Shown piece after piece: positions 16,262-25,407 of a stretch of 39,805 bases of DNA. The notes beneath the pieces were generated by a model. The model made no database searches and was not told where the DNA came from. It saw only the letters and a list, made by a program, of their open reading frames with translations. The position numbers were made by a program, and so were the translations under genes. Origin of the DNA: Pseudomonas sp. GM80 (lineage in GTDB: Bacteria; Pseudomonadota; Gammaproteobacteria; Pseudomonadales; Pseudomonadaceae); contig NZ_AKJD01000050.1 in assembly GCF_000282515.1 (NCBI RefSeq), positions 1 through 39,805 of the forward strand, given 5' to 3'. The stretch's first letter is position 1, and the number at the start of each line of letters is the position of its first letter.

Positions 16262-17554
16262 ATGAATCAAGCCCCCGCCACCAAAGTCCTGGTTATTGGC
16301 TACGTCTGGCCGGAACCACGCTCTTCGGCTGCCAGCGGGCATGTCATGCAGATCCTTGAAACGTTTTTGCAGCAGGGCTGGGAGATCACGTTCAGCAGCC
16401 CCGCAGGTCCCGGCGAGCACAAGGCTGATTTGGCCGAACTGGGCATTCGCGAAGTGCCGATCGAGCTCAACAGCAGCTCTTTCGATACCTTCATTGCAGA
16501 ACTGGCGCCGGATATCGTGCTGTTCGACCAGTTCATGATGGAAGAGCAGTTCGGTTGGCGCGTCGAAAAACATTGCCCCGATGCCTTGCGCGTATTGGAG
16601 ACGTCCGACCTGCAAAGCCTGCGGCATGCCCGTCATCAGCGGCTCAAGGACCGCTTGAAGGCCAGCGCCGATGAAAATGACTTCAGCGAATTGTTCGCCC
16701 CGGCCCTGCGCGAAGAGTTCCAGCTGATGGCCGACACCGATCTGGCTAAACGCGAGATCGCCGCACTCTATCGCTGCGACCTCAACCTGATGATCTCCGA
16801 GGTCGAGATTGAGCTGCTGCGTGAGCAGTTCGGCCTGCCGGGCGAGTTGCTGCACTGGTGTCCGCTGATGATCGATCCACCCACGATCACACCGCGCGCA
16901 TTCGACGAACGTGAACACTTCCTGAGCATCGGCAACTTCCGCCATGCACCGAACTGGGATGCCGTGCTCTGGATGAAATCCACGGTATGGCCACTGATCC
17001 GGGCAAAACTGCCCAAGGCGCAACTGCATCTTTACGGCGCTTACACCCCACCGAAAGCCACTGCCCTGCACAACCCTGCGCAAGGCTTTCATGTGATGAA
17101 CTGGGCTGAAGATGCGTTGCAAGTGATGTCGGCTGCAAGGATTTGCCTGGCACCCTTGCGGTTCGGCGCCGGCATCAAGGGCAAACTGGTCGATGCCATG
17201 CTCTGCGGCACGCCGAGTGTTACCACGCCGATCGGCGCCGAAGCCATGCACGGCGATCATCCGTGGCCCGGGGCGGTGAACGTGTCGGCGCAGGCGTTGG
17301 CCGATGAAGCTGTCCGGTTATACAACGACCCAGTGCACTGGCAACAGGCGCAAACTGCGGGGTATCAATTGTTGACCGATCGCTATCAGCAATCAGTACA
17401 CGGGCCGGCACTGATCAACACGTTATTGCACTGCCAAAACAACTTACAGACACTTAGAAGCAGCAACTTTACTGGCAGCATGTTGCGTCACCACATGCAC
17501 AAGAGCACTCAATACATGTCGCAATGGATTGAAGCAAAGAACCAGAAACCGTAA
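16262..17554 (+). CDS. GT-B fold glycosyltransferase (group 1/GT4-like)
   Basis: This 430-residue cytoplasmic glycosyltransferase begins KVLVIGYVWPEPRSSAASGH, the usual donor/acceptor entry loop of a GT-B N-domain. The C-domain has FLSIGNFRHAPNWDAVLW, LHLYGAYTPP and the donor-site segment APLRFGAGIKGKLVDAMLCGTPSVTTPIGAEAM, which contains the Rossmann-type GAGIKGK motif with a later glutamate. It would move a sugar from a nucleotide sugar to an unknown acceptor. The C-terminal tail (about 395-430) is basic and His-rich, and does not look like the core fold. The start ATG has AAGGA upstream. It is followed by two PI-PLC-like genes, but gaps of more than 130 bases make a joint operon uncertain. 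Confidence 0.85.
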   Translation: MNQAPATKVLVIGYVWPEPRSSAASGHVMQILETFLQQGWEITFSSPAGPGEHKADLAELGIREVPIELNSSSFDTFIAELAPDIVLFDQFMMEEQFGWRVEKHCPDALRVLETSDLQSLRHARHQRLKDRLKASADENDFSELFAPALREEFQLMADTDLAKREIAALYRCDLNLMISEVEIELLREQFGLPGELLHWCPLMIDPPTITPRAFDEREHFLSIGNFRHAPNWDAVLWMKSTVWPLIRAKLPKAQLHLYGAYTPPKATALHNPAQGFHVMNWAEDALQVMSAARICLAPLRFGAGIKGKLVDAMLCGTPSVTTPIGAEAMHGDHPWPGAVNVSAQALADEAVRLYNDPVHWQQAQTAGYQLLTDRYQQSVHGPALINTLLHCQNNLQTLRSSNFTGSMLRHHMHKSTQYMSQWIEAKNQKP

Positions 17555-17687
17555 ACAACACACAACAAGCATCAAACTTGCACTTGGCCAAGTTTATGCC
17601 AGGCATTATAACAACCCTGCATTCGCCGCACCGCTCAACTTGACAATGAGTGCGGCACAACTCTTTAAACCTTGCAGGGATATATTA
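17555..17687 (+). promoter_or_regulatory. Candidate promoter and hairpin upstream of the first PI-PLC gene
   Basis: This 133-base gap is A/C-rich and noticeably AT-richer than its surroundings. TTGACA at 17640-17645 followed 18 bases later by TTTAAA (17664-17669) is a possible sigma70 promoter, but would leave a very short leader. A 7-bp inverted repeat (GCCGCAC 17625-17631, GTGCGGC 17650-17656) overlaps the -35 box and could be an operator. Confidence 0.3.
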
Positions 17688-18551
17688 ATGACTATCGACA
17701 CTTCGAATAACCAATCGACCAGAAACTGGATGGCGGCAACACCACAAATAGAACGTTTGACGCTCAGTGAATTGACATTGCCGGGCACCCACAATGCCGG
17801 TTGTGACTGGCAGGCCTCTTACGCACTGATACCGGGCAAACACTGGCTGGCGTGCCAGCATCAATCGTTCAGAAGCCAACTGGACAACGGTTCCCGGGCC
17901 CTCGATGTGCGTTTGATTCATGATCCCAGTGCCAAAAGCGGCACCGACAGGTTTCGCTTTCACCATAACGAATATCTGTCTTCGCGCACGCTGAAAGACT
18001 TGCTCGTTGATGTCTGGGATTTTCTCAGCGTCAACCCCGATGAGTTCATTGTTCTCGACTTTAAAAATTTCAAAAGCTTAAAGGGCGCATTTGATTTCAA
18101 ACTGTTCAACGCGCTGGTTGTACAGGCGCTGGAACCACGGATGATTCCCGCGGCAAACAAGCGTCTGACATTGGCAGAACTCAAACGCGTCAGTCCGCTG
18201 CAAAGGGTACTGGTGTGCGCCCCACGGCACAGCGAACTGGACGCCAAGCTGTTTCATGATGAGGTAGTAAGCAAATGGTCAGGTATTGCCACGGCTAACA
18301 TTGCCCAGTTACGGGCCTTTATTACGACAGTCGTAAGCGCACCGCCCAGCAGTTGGTATAACTGGACACTGTCCGCGACGTGTTACAGCGCCACCGGTGG
18401 CCCAACTGATATACACGAGGAACTGAATGCCATGTTCGACCCGAAAAACAGCGACTGGGCACGCAAGTGCAACATCATTAATGTCGATTTCATTGAGGAA
18501 TCGAAAATCGTTGATTTCTGTCGTGCAGCCAACTTGCTCAAGGCACGCTGA
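17688..18551 (+). CDS. PI-PLC X-domain protein (first of a tandem pair)
   Basis: This 287-residue protein is related to bacterial phosphatidylinositol-specific phospholipase C. I chose the ATG at 17688, with AGGGA 7 bases upstream; longer readings overlap the glycosyltransferase end. The TIM-barrel catalytic pattern is visible: H35 in LPGTHNAG, D73-x-R75 in ALDVRL, H92/H93 in RFHHNEY, and a late aspartate D267 in IINVDFIEES. These match the two-histidine, Asp-x-Arg and C-terminal Asp set of Bacillus PI-PLC. There is no signal peptide or membrane segment, so it is either cytoplasmic or exported by a non-Sec route. Base composition is AT-richer than nearby genes. Substrate (phosphoinositide, GPI anchor or other phosphodiester) is unknown. 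Confidence 0.85.
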   Translation: MTIDTSNNQSTRNWMAATPQIERLTLSELTLPGTHNAGCDWQASYALIPGKHWLACQHQSFRSQLDNGSRALDVRLIHDPSAKSGTDRFRFHHNEYLSSRTLKDLLVDVWDFLSVNPDEFIVLDFKNFKSLKGAFDFKLFNALVVQALEPRMIPAANKRLTLAELKRVSPLQRVLVCAPRHSELDAKLFHDEVVSKWSGIATANIAQLRAFITTVVSAPPSSWYNWTLSATCYSATGGPTDIHEELNAMFDPKNSDWARKCNIINVDFIEESKIVDFCRAANLLKAR

Positions 18552-18643
18552 TCCCGATTTGGATAGCCATCAAATCGCTATGTTTGTGCAGACATTTCAA
18601 ACGCTGGCGATACCGCCATTCAGTTCTACGCTGTGACATGAAA

Positions 18644-18659
18644 GCCGTTGCTCAACGGC
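18644..18659. other. Short perfect hairpin between the two PI-PLC genes
   Basis: GCCGTTG-CT-CAACGGC is a 7-bp perfect inverted repeat in the 196-base gap between the PI-PLC genes. It has no following U-run, so it is not a classical terminator. A second small dyad (GATTTG/CAAATC, about 18556-18575) lies just after the first gene. Confidence 0.35.
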
Positions 18660-18747
18660 AAACTCGGGAGGTGGCAAGTCGTCACTCCCACTTCATGTAA
18701 TCACTTCGCACCATGGACGGGTACGAAGATCACGACAAGGACTTGTC

Positions 18748-19629
18748 ATGAACAGCACTATTTCCGGCGAACTCGATAAACAGAACTGGATGAGCAGAGT
18801 ATTGGACATCGGTCGACTGAAACTGACCGATGTCATTTGGCCCGGCACGCATAACTGCGGCATGGACAAAAAGGCCGCCCACCACGATGCGTTGCGCGGC
18901 AACTGGACCACCTGCCAGAACGATTCATTTGCCTGGCAGTTGGCCCACGGCGCCAGAGCCTTCGATATTCGTCTCGGGTATTCCAATACTGCGCAATCAT
19001 CATCGTTCTACTTCCATCACAACGGCTATCAATCCGGACGCACGCTTGAGGAGCTGATCAGCGCTGTTATCAGCTTCCTCGCAAACCATCCGCACGAATT
19101 CATCGTGCTCGATTTCCACGAGTTGGCCGATGGCGAAAAACCGTTTGATTACCAGCGCCTCAATGACGTGCTGATCGAACGTTTGGGCGAACATGTCATA
19201 CCGTCCACGGACGCCCACCTGACCGTCGAGCAACTCAAACGTAAAAGCCCGCGCCGCCGAGTGGTGATGGCTGCGGCCGCCAAGCGCGAACTGGACGAGG
19301 ATGTGTTCTGGCCGTTCATTTGGCACAAGTGGAGCGGCAAGCGTTTCGCAGACACCGATGACTTGCACTCGCACGTCAAGACAACCCTTGAACGAACTGG
19401 CTATCCGCGTGTGCTCTGGTCGCTGTCGGCGACCAGCTATTCGTTACTGGGCGGGCCGCAACACATCAAGAACCAGATCAATGACTGGTTCGACACCACA
19501 CGAGACTGGGTGACCCGCTGCAGCATCATCAATACCGACTTTTTCGAGGAATCGGATATCGTCCGCCTGTGCTGGAGCGCCACCAGCATGAAGGCAGTTT
19601 ACGGCGACTCGCTACTGACAAGGGGCTGA
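18748..19629 (+). CDS. PI-PLC X-domain protein (second of a tandem pair)
   Basis: This 293-residue paralogue of the preceding gene has its ATG preceded by AAGGA. The same catalytic pattern is kept at nearly the same residues: H35 in WPGTHNCG, D73-x-R75 in AFDIRLG, H90/H91 in YFHHNGY and D264 in IINTDFFEES. The shared frame segments (FLxxxPxEFIVLDF, LSATSYSLLGGP, IIN-DF-EES-IV) show a duplication followed by strong divergence, so this is not a recent copy. There is no signal peptide. The two may act on different substrates or form a heterodimer. It lies directly upstream of mtlR, but 76 bases apart and of unrelated function. Confidence 0.87.
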   Translation: MNSTISGELDKQNWMSRVLDIGRLKLTDVIWPGTHNCGMDKKAAHHDALRGNWTTCQNDSFAWQLAHGARAFDIRLGYSNTAQSSSFYFHHNGYQSGRTLEELISAVISFLANHPHEFIVLDFHELADGEKPFDYQRLNDVLIERLGEHVIPSTDAHLTVEQLKRKSPRRRVVMAAAAKRELDEDVFWPFIWHKWSGKRFADTDDLHSHVKTTLERTGYPRVLWSLSATSYSLLGGPQHIKNQINDWFDTTRDWVTRCSIINTDFFEESDIVRLCWSATSMKAVYGDSLLTRG

Positions 19630-19705
19630 GCCATTCGATGTGGGTGGTGGAACCCGGCATGAAAGGGGCATGATTGGCGGGCGATAATAAAAAAAGCGCC
19701 CAGCC

Positions 19706-20611
19706 ATGACTCGAACAACCCGTGTGACCGACCCTTCCTACGAGTTGATGGATGACCATAACGGGTTGTCCATCATCTATCGCCAGCATGGCTTTCCCTG
19801 CCCGCTGGTGCGCTGGCATTTTCACAAGGAATACGAACTGCACCTGATCGTCGCCAGCTCCGGCAAGGTTTTTATCGGTGACTACATCGGCAACTTCTAT
19901 CCGGAGACGTTGTTTCTCACCGGCCCGAATCTGCCGCACAACTGGATCAGCCAGGTGGCGGAAGATGAAATCGTGGAAAAACGCGACATGCTGGTCAATT
20001 TCACCGATGAGCTGTTCGAGACGGGTCATCAGGTATTTGCCGAACTGAAAAGCCTGGCGCCTTTGCTTGAGCGCGCGCAGTACGGCATCGAATTCCGCTG
20101 CAAACGCACCATTCGCCAAGCGATGACCTTGATGCAACGGATCGCCGACTCCAAGGGCATTACCCGGCTTGGGCACTTTTTTATCCTGATGGAACTGCTC
20201 GCTGCCAGTGATGATTTCCAGTTGTTGTCCGGCGCCACAACGCCGCAACTGGCTGATGAGCACAACATTGATCGGACCAACCGCGCGGTCGATTACATTT
20301 TCAGCCATTACGCTCGGGACATATCGCTGGAGGAAGTCGCCGAGCATCTGGGCATGACGCCGACTTATTTCAGCCGCGTATTCAAACAGGCCACAGGGCG
20401 CAATTTCATCGAGTTCGTCAATCGCCTGCGCATCAGCAAATCCTGCGAGCTGCTGGCCGATGGCGATAAACCGGTGACAGAAGTGTGTTTCGAATCCGGC
20501 TTCAACAATATTTCCAATTTCAATCGGCGCTTTCAGCAGCTCAAGGGTATGACGCCGTCGCATTACCGCCGCCTGGCGGTGCAGCGCCTGACCGAACAAA
20601 ACCACGGCTGA
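19706..20611 (+). CDS. mtlR: AraC-family activator of the mannitol operon
   Basis: This 301-residue AraC/XylS-family regulator has an N-terminal cupin-like sensing domain (WHFHKEYELHLIVASSGKVFIGD, then LTGPNLPHNWIS). The C-terminal domain has two helix-turn-helices (ISLEEVAEHLGMTPTYFSRVFKQATG and PVTEVCFESGFNNISNFNRRFQQLKG). It is the gene immediately upstream of mtlEFGKDYZ, the arrangement known for P. fluorescens MtlR, which activates that operon in response to mannitol, sorbitol or arabitol. A REPIN separates it from the mtlE promoter, so it is probably its own transcription unit. Its start has only a weak ribosome binding site. Confidence 0.93.
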   Translation: MTRTTRVTDPSYELMDDHNGLSIIYRQHGFPCPLVRWHFHKEYELHLIVASSGKVFIGDYIGNFYPETLFLTGPNLPHNWISQVAEDEIVEKRDMLVNFTDELFETGHQVFAELKSLAPLLERAQYGIEFRCKRTIRQAMTLMQRIADSKGITRLGHFFILMELLAASDDFQLLSGATTPQLADEHNIDRTNRAVDYIFSHYARDISLEEVAEHLGMTPTYFSRVFKQATGRNFIEFVNRLRISKSCELLADGDKPVTEVCFESGFNNISNFNRRFQQLKGMTPSHYRRLAVQRLTEQNHG

Positions 20612-20625
20612 CACCACCATTCCCT

Positions 20626-20714
20626 TGTAGGAGTGAGCCTGCTCGCGATGGCGCCGTGTCAGCGCCGCGGATGGTGACTGACACATCGCTATCGCGAGCA
20701 GGCTCACTCCTACA
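20626..20714. repeat. REPIN-like inverted repeat between mtlR and the mtlE promoter
   Basis: A 24-base arm at 20626-20649 (beginning TGTAGGAGTGAGCCTGCTCG) is repeated as an exact inverse at 20691-20714. The spacer holds a further small hairpin (GGCGCCGTGTCAGCGCC). This is the usual form of a Pseudomonas REP doublet. It starts 15 bases after the mtlR stop and may shield mtlR mRNA or end transcription. Confidence 0.85.
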
Positions 20715-20789
20715 GTTCCGTGTGAAACCTGTACACATTCGATAGCCCCGCACCGCTACAAACCCCTTCCCTGCGTTTCCATCGCCAAA

Positions 20790-20859
20790 CCCTAGTGCAA
20801 AAAAGTATCGATAAAAGTGCTAGGGATGATTTGTCAGCCCTGCAATTGAAGGCTGTAAT
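20790..20859 (+). promoter_or_regulatory. mtlE promoter with upstream repeat block (likely MtlR operator)
   Basis: A good sigma70 promoter is visible: -35 TTGTCA (20831-20836), 17-base spacer, -10 TGTAAT (20854-20859). Transcription would start near 20866, giving a leader of about 75 bases. Directly upstream lies a repeat block at 20790-20825: AGTGC occurs at 20794-20798 and again at 20816-20820 (22 bases apart, about two helical turns), bracketed by the inverse pair CCCTAG/CTAGGG. An AraC-type activator binding direct repeats next to the -35 box would fit. That MtlR binds exactly here is inference. Confidence 0.65.
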
Positions 20860-20870
20860 CAGTGCACATT

Positions 20871-20901
20871 CTTCCTGCACAGGAAGACACAAAAACAATA
20901 A
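20871..20901 (+). promoter_or_regulatory. mtlE leader: small dyad and Crc/Hfq-type CA motif
   Basis: CTTCCTG-CA-CAGGAAG (20871-20886) is a perfect short dyad at the start of the predicted mRNA. At 20894-20901 the leader reads AACAATAA, an exact match to the AAnAAnAA motif bound by Hfq with Crc in pseudomonads. It is about 40 bases ahead of the mtlE start, further than is typical, so repression strength is uncertain. Confidence 0.5.
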
Positions 20902-20941
20902 CTGTCCTTCTGCCCCGCCGGGTGCAGAAAAGGAGTGCACG

Positions 20942-22252
20942 ATGCAACCCACTGCAAAAGCTCTGCTTGCCCTCACCTGCATGACCCTCAGCAGCGTCAG
21001 CCTTGGCGCCCAGACCCTGACCATCGCCACCGTCAACAACAGCGACATGATCCGCATGCAAAAGCTCTCGAAAACCTTCGAGACCGAGCATCCGGACATC
21101 AAGCTCAATTGGGTGGTACTGGAAGAAAACGTCCTGCGCCAGCGTCTGACCACCGACATTGCCACCCAGGGCGGCCAGTTCGATGTATTGACCATCGGCA
21201 TGTACGAAGCAGCACTGTGGGGCGCTAAAGGTTGGCTGGAACCGATGAAAGATCTGCCGGCCAGTTACGCCCTCGACGATGTGTTCCCGTCGGTGCGTGA
21301 AGGCCTGTCGGTCAAAGGCTCGCTGTACGCCCTGCCGTTCTACGCAGAAAGCTCGATCACTTACTACCGCACCGATCTGTTCAAGGACGCCGGGCTGAGC
21401 ATGCCGGAACGCCCAACCTGGGAAGAAATTGCCGGGTTCGCCGAAAAACTCACCAACAAGGATAAAGAACAGTACGGCATTTGCTTGCGTGGCAAGGCTG
21501 GCTGGGGCGAGAACATGGCGCTGATCAGCACCGTTGCCAATGCCTACGGCGCGCGCTGGTTCGATGAAAAATGGCAACCGGAATTCAACGGCCCCGAGTG
21601 GAAGAACGCGCTGAACTTCTACGTCGACACCATGAAGAAATCCGGCCCACCGGGGGCATCGAGCAACGGCTTCAACGAAAACCTCGCCCTGTTCAACAGC
21701 GGCAAGTGCGCGATCTGGGTCGACGCCAGCGTCGCCGGTTCGTTCGTCACCGACAAAACCCAGAGCAAAGTCGCTGATCACGTCGGCTTCACGTTTGCTC
21801 CGCACCAAGTCACCGACAAAGGTTCGGCCTGGCTGTATTCATGGGCACTGGCGATTCCGACCAGCTCCAAGGCCAAGGACGCTGCGAAAGAATTCAGCGC
21901 CTGGGCCACTTCCAAAGAGTACGGCGAACTGGTCGCCAAGACCGACGGCATCGCCAACGTCCCGCCAGGCACCCGCGCCTCGACCTACAGCGATGCGTAC
22001 ATGAGCGCCGCACCGTTTGCCAAGGTCACGCTGGAATCGCTGAAGGTTGCTGACCCAAGCAAACCGACGCTGAAACCGGTGCCGTACATCGGCATTCAAC
22101 TGGTGACCATTCCTGAGTTCCAGGCGGTGGGCACCCAGGTCGGCAAGCTGTTCTCGGCGGCGCTGATCGGCCAGACCACGGTGGATCAAGCCTTGGCCGC
22201 CGCCCAGCAGACCACCGAACGCGAGATGAAGCGCGCCGGTTATCCAAAGTAA
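20942..22252 (+). CDS. mtlE: Polyol ABC transporter periplasmic binding protein
   Basis: This family 1 extracellular solute-binding protein has 436 residues from the ATG at 20942 (AAGGAG 6 bases upstream). The Sec signal peptide MQPTAKALLALTCMTLSSVSLGA precedes a mature domain starting QTLTIATVNNSDMIRMQKLS, with DVLTIGMYEAALWGAKGWL and YALPFYAESSITYYRTDLF typical of sugar-alcohol binding proteins. It should capture mannitol, sorbitol and arabitol in the periplasm and deliver them to MtlFGK. It is the first gene of the operon, directly behind the promoter. A REPIN separates it from mtlF, which could let this high-demand component be made in excess of the membrane parts. Confidence 0.95.
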   Translation: MQPTAKALLALTCMTLSSVSLGAQTLTIATVNNSDMIRMQKLSKTFETEHPDIKLNWVVLEENVLRQRLTTDIATQGGQFDVLTIGMYEAALWGAKGWLEPMKDLPASYALDDVFPSVREGLSVKGSLYALPFYAESSITYYRTDLFKDAGLSMPERPTWEEIAGFAEKLTNKDKEQYGICLRGKAGWGENMALISTVANAYGARWFDEKWQPEFNGPEWKNALNFYVDTMKKSGPPGASSNGFNENLALFNSGKCAIWVDASVAGSFVTDKTQSKVADHVGFTFAPHQVTDKGSAWLYSWALAIPTSSKAKDAAKEFSAWATSKEYGELVAKTDGIANVPPGTRASTYSDAYMSAAPFAKVTLESLKVADPSKPTLKPVPYIGIQLVTIPEFQAVGTQVGKLFSAALIGQTTVDQALAAAQQTTEREMKRAGYPK

Positions 22253-22263
22253 CCGCTTCTAAA

Positions 22264-22357
22264 CCTGTGGGAGCTGGCTTGCCAGCGATGACGGCGGCAC
22301 ATTCAACTTCGATGTCGGCTGCTCCATCGCCATCGCGGGCAAGCCCGCTCCCACAGG
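22264..22357. repeat. REPIN between mtlE and mtlF
   Basis: CCTGTGGGAGCTGGCTTGCC... at 22264-22290 faces a near-exact inverse at 22331-22357. The arms differ at a couple of positions (CTGGC against CGGGC), which leaves each a GGC-TTGC-C internal mini-hairpin. This is the common REP doublet of fluorescent pseudomonads. In an operon gap such elements can stabilise the upstream mRNA segment. Confidence 0.88.
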
Positions 22358-22425
22358 GTTCGCGTCGATGTCAGGAATGCTGTCTTGCCTGAACATGTAT
22401 CTGCACCCAATCGGTTGTGATCGCC

Positions 22426-23352
22426 ATGAATACTTCTACTGCCAAAGCCCACATCGACTTGTCTCAGCCGCAGCGCAAGGTCCGCGTACGCAATCCCGGC
22501 TGGTTTCTGGTCAGCCCTTCGGTGGCCCTGTTGCTGCTGTGGATGATCGTGCCGCTGGGCATGACCATTTACTTCTCGCTGATCCGCTACAACCTGCTCT
22601 ACCCCGGTGAAAACGAATTCGTCGGGCTTGAGAACTTCACGTACTTCCTGACGGATTCGGGTTTCACGCCCGGCGCGACCAACACCTTGTTGCTGGTCGG
22701 CAGCGTGCTGCTGATCAGCGTGGTGCTCGGCGTGCTCATCAGCGCGCTGCTCGAAGCGAGCGAATTCCTCGGTCGCGGCATCGTGCGGGTCATGCTGATT
22801 TCGCCGTTCTTCATCATGCCCACGGTCGGTGCCCTGATCTGGAAGAACCTGATCTTCCATCCGGTCTCGGGGATCCTCGCCTACATATGGAAACTGTTCG
22901 GCGCGCAACCGGTGGACTGGCTCGCCCACTACCCGTTGCTGTCGATCATCATCATTGTCTCGTGGCAATGGCTGCCCTTCGCGATCCTGATTCTGATGAC
23001 CGCCATGCAGTCGCTGGACCAGGAACAGAAAGAGGCCGCGCGCCTCGACGGTGCTGGGCCGATCGCGATCTTCTGGCACCTGACCCTGCCGCATCTGGCA
23101 CGACCGATTGCCGTGGTAGTGATGATCGAAACGATCTTCCTGCTGTCGGTGTTCGCCGAGATTTTCACCACCACCAACGGCGGCCCCGGCTATGCCTCGA
23201 CCAACCTCGCTTACCTCATTTACAACCAGGCGCTGGTGCAGTTCGACGTCGGCATGGCCTCGGCGGGCGGCTTGATTGCCGTGGTCATCGCCAACATCGC
23301 CGCGATCATTCTGGTGCGGATGATCGGCAAAAACCTGACTGACAAAGCCTGA
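22426..23352 (+). CDS. mtlF: Polyol ABC transporter permease
   Basis: This MalF/UgpA-type inner-membrane permease has 308 residues from the ATG at 22426; an in-frame GTG nine bases earlier is possible, and neither has a strong binding site. There are six membrane helices, starting VSPSVALLLLWMIVPLGMTIYF-like. The coupling EAA loop near residues 205-225 reads EQKEAARLDGAGPIAIFWHLTLP, the contact to the ATPase. It pairs with MtlG to form the channel for sugar alcohols. It lies 8 bases before mtlG, so the two are co-translated or nearly so. Confidence 0.94.
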   Translation: MNTSTAKAHIDLSQPQRKVRVRNPGWFLVSPSVALLLLWMIVPLGMTIYFSLIRYNLLYPGENEFVGLENFTYFLTDSGFTPGATNTLLLVGSVLLISVVLGVLISALLEASEFLGRGIVRVMLISPFFIMPTVGALIWKNLIFHPVSGILAYIWKLFGAQPVDWLAHYPLLSIIIIVSWQWLPFAILILMTAMQSLDQEQKEAARLDGAGPIAIFWHLTLPHLARPIAVVVMIETIFLLSVFAEIFTTTNGGPGYASTNLAYLIYNQALVQFDVGMASAGGLIAVVIANIAAIILVRMIGKNLTDKA

Positions 23353-23360
23353 GGCCTGCC

Positions 23361-24191
23361 ATGACTCTCCAACAATCCCGCCGGCTGCAAAGCCTGCTGC
23401 TCGGCACCCTGGCCTGGGCCATCGCGATCGTGATTTTCTTCCCGATCTTCTGGATGGTGATGACCAGTTTCAAAACCGAAATCGACGCGTTCGCCACGCC
23501 GCCGCAGTTCATCTTCACGCCGACGCTTGAGAACTACCTGCACATCAACGAGCGCAGCGACTACTTCAGTTTCGCCTGGAACTCGGTGGTGATTTCCTTC
23601 AGCGCCACCGCGTTGTGCCTGCTGATCGCGGTGCCGGCGGCTTACTCGATGGCGTTCTATGAAACCCAGCGCACCAAAGGCACGCTGCTGTGGATGCTCT
23701 CGACCAAGATGCTGCCGCCGGTGGGCGTGCTGATGCCGATCTACCTGCTGGCCAAGAGCTTCGGTCTGCTCGACACACGCATCGCGCTGATCGTGATTTA
23801 CACGCTGATCAACCTGCCGATCGTGGTCTGGATGATTTACACCTACTTCAAGGACATCCCCAAAGACATCCTCGAAGCCGCCCGCCTCGACGGCGCCACG
23901 TTGTGGCAGGAAATGGTTCGCGTGCTGCTGCCGATCGCCAAGGGCGGCCTCGCCTCGACCGTGCTGCTGTCGCTGATTCTGTGCTGGAACGAGGCGTTCT
24001 GGTCGCTGAACCTGACCTCCTCGAAAGCCGCGCCACTGACCGCGTTGATCGCCTCGTATTCGAGCCCCGAAGGGTTGTTCTGGGCCAAGTTGTCGGCGGT
24101 GTCGACCCTGGCCTGCGCGCCGATCCTGATCTTCGGCTGGATCAGCCAGAAACAACTGGTGCGTGGCCTGTCCTTCGGCGCCGTGAAATGA
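23361..24191 (+). CDS. mtlG: Polyol ABC transporter permease
   Basis: This second inner-membrane permease is MalG-type, 276 residues. The first helix is at about 14-35 (LAWAIAIVIFFPIFWMVMTS), and the family marker FKTEIDAFATPPQFIFTPTLENY follows. The EAA coupling loop reads DILEAARLDGATLWQEMVRVLLP, and the C-terminus ends KQLVRGLSFGAVK, the usual MalG-type ending. It forms the heterodimeric channel with MtlF. A 93-base gap with a dispersed repeat then precedes mtlK. Confidence 0.95.
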   Translation: MTLQQSRRLQSLLLGTLAWAIAIVIFFPIFWMVMTSFKTEIDAFATPPQFIFTPTLENYLHINERSDYFSFAWNSVVISFSATALCLLIAVPAAYSMAFYETQRTKGTLLWMLSTKMLPPVGVLMPIYLLAKSFGLLDTRIALIVIYTLINLPIVVWMIYTYFKDIPKDILEAARLDGATLWQEMVRVLLPIAKGGLASTVLLSLILCWNEAFWSLNLTSSKAAPLTALIASYSSPEGLFWAKLSAVSTLACAPILIFGWISQKQLVRGLSFGAVK

Positions 24192-24214
24192 ACATTGCCA
24201 AGCAAAAGATACCG

Positions 24215-24254
24215 CCCCTGTAGGAGCTGCCGCAGGCTGCGATCTTTTGATCTT
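24215..24254 (+). repeat. 40-base dispersed repeat inside the mtl operon
   Basis: These 40 bases (CCCCTGTAGGAGCTGCCGCA, continuing to GATCTT) recur without a mismatch at 39755-39794 in the same orientation, and partly inverted at 1-18. It contains an internal hairpin (GCTGCCGCAGGCTGC region) and the short repeat GATCTTTTGATCTT. It fills most of the mtlG-mtlK gap and ends just before the mtlK ribosome binding region. Confidence 0.85.
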
Positions 24255-24259
24255 AAAAA

Positions 24260-24275
24260 AACAACAACGCGGAGG
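24260..24275 (+). promoter_or_regulatory. Crc/Hfq-type CA motif beside the mtlK ribosome binding site
   Basis: AACAACAA at 24260-24267 matches AAnAAnAA exactly and ends three bases before the strong GGAGG (24271-24275) of mtlK. Motifs placed this way are the classic Hfq/Crc repression sites of pseudomonads, so mtlK translation is probably reduced when preferred carbon sources are present. Binding itself is not shown by the sequence. Confidence 0.65.
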
Positions 24276-24284
24276 CCCATCATC

Positions 24285-25388
<1,104 letters not shown>

Positions 25389-25407
25389 TTTTCGAGAGAC
25401 TTGCCCA

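Noticed and set aside
15548..17260. A 570-codon minus-strand open frame opposite the lone REC and the glycosyltransferase
   Set aside because: Both plus-strand genes have clear domains and ribosome binding sites; the frame has none.
20795..20941. An upstream start for mtlE giving 49 extra residues
   Set aside because: It would place the signal peptide inside the protein and the start inside the promoter; AAGGAG precedes the ATG at 20942.
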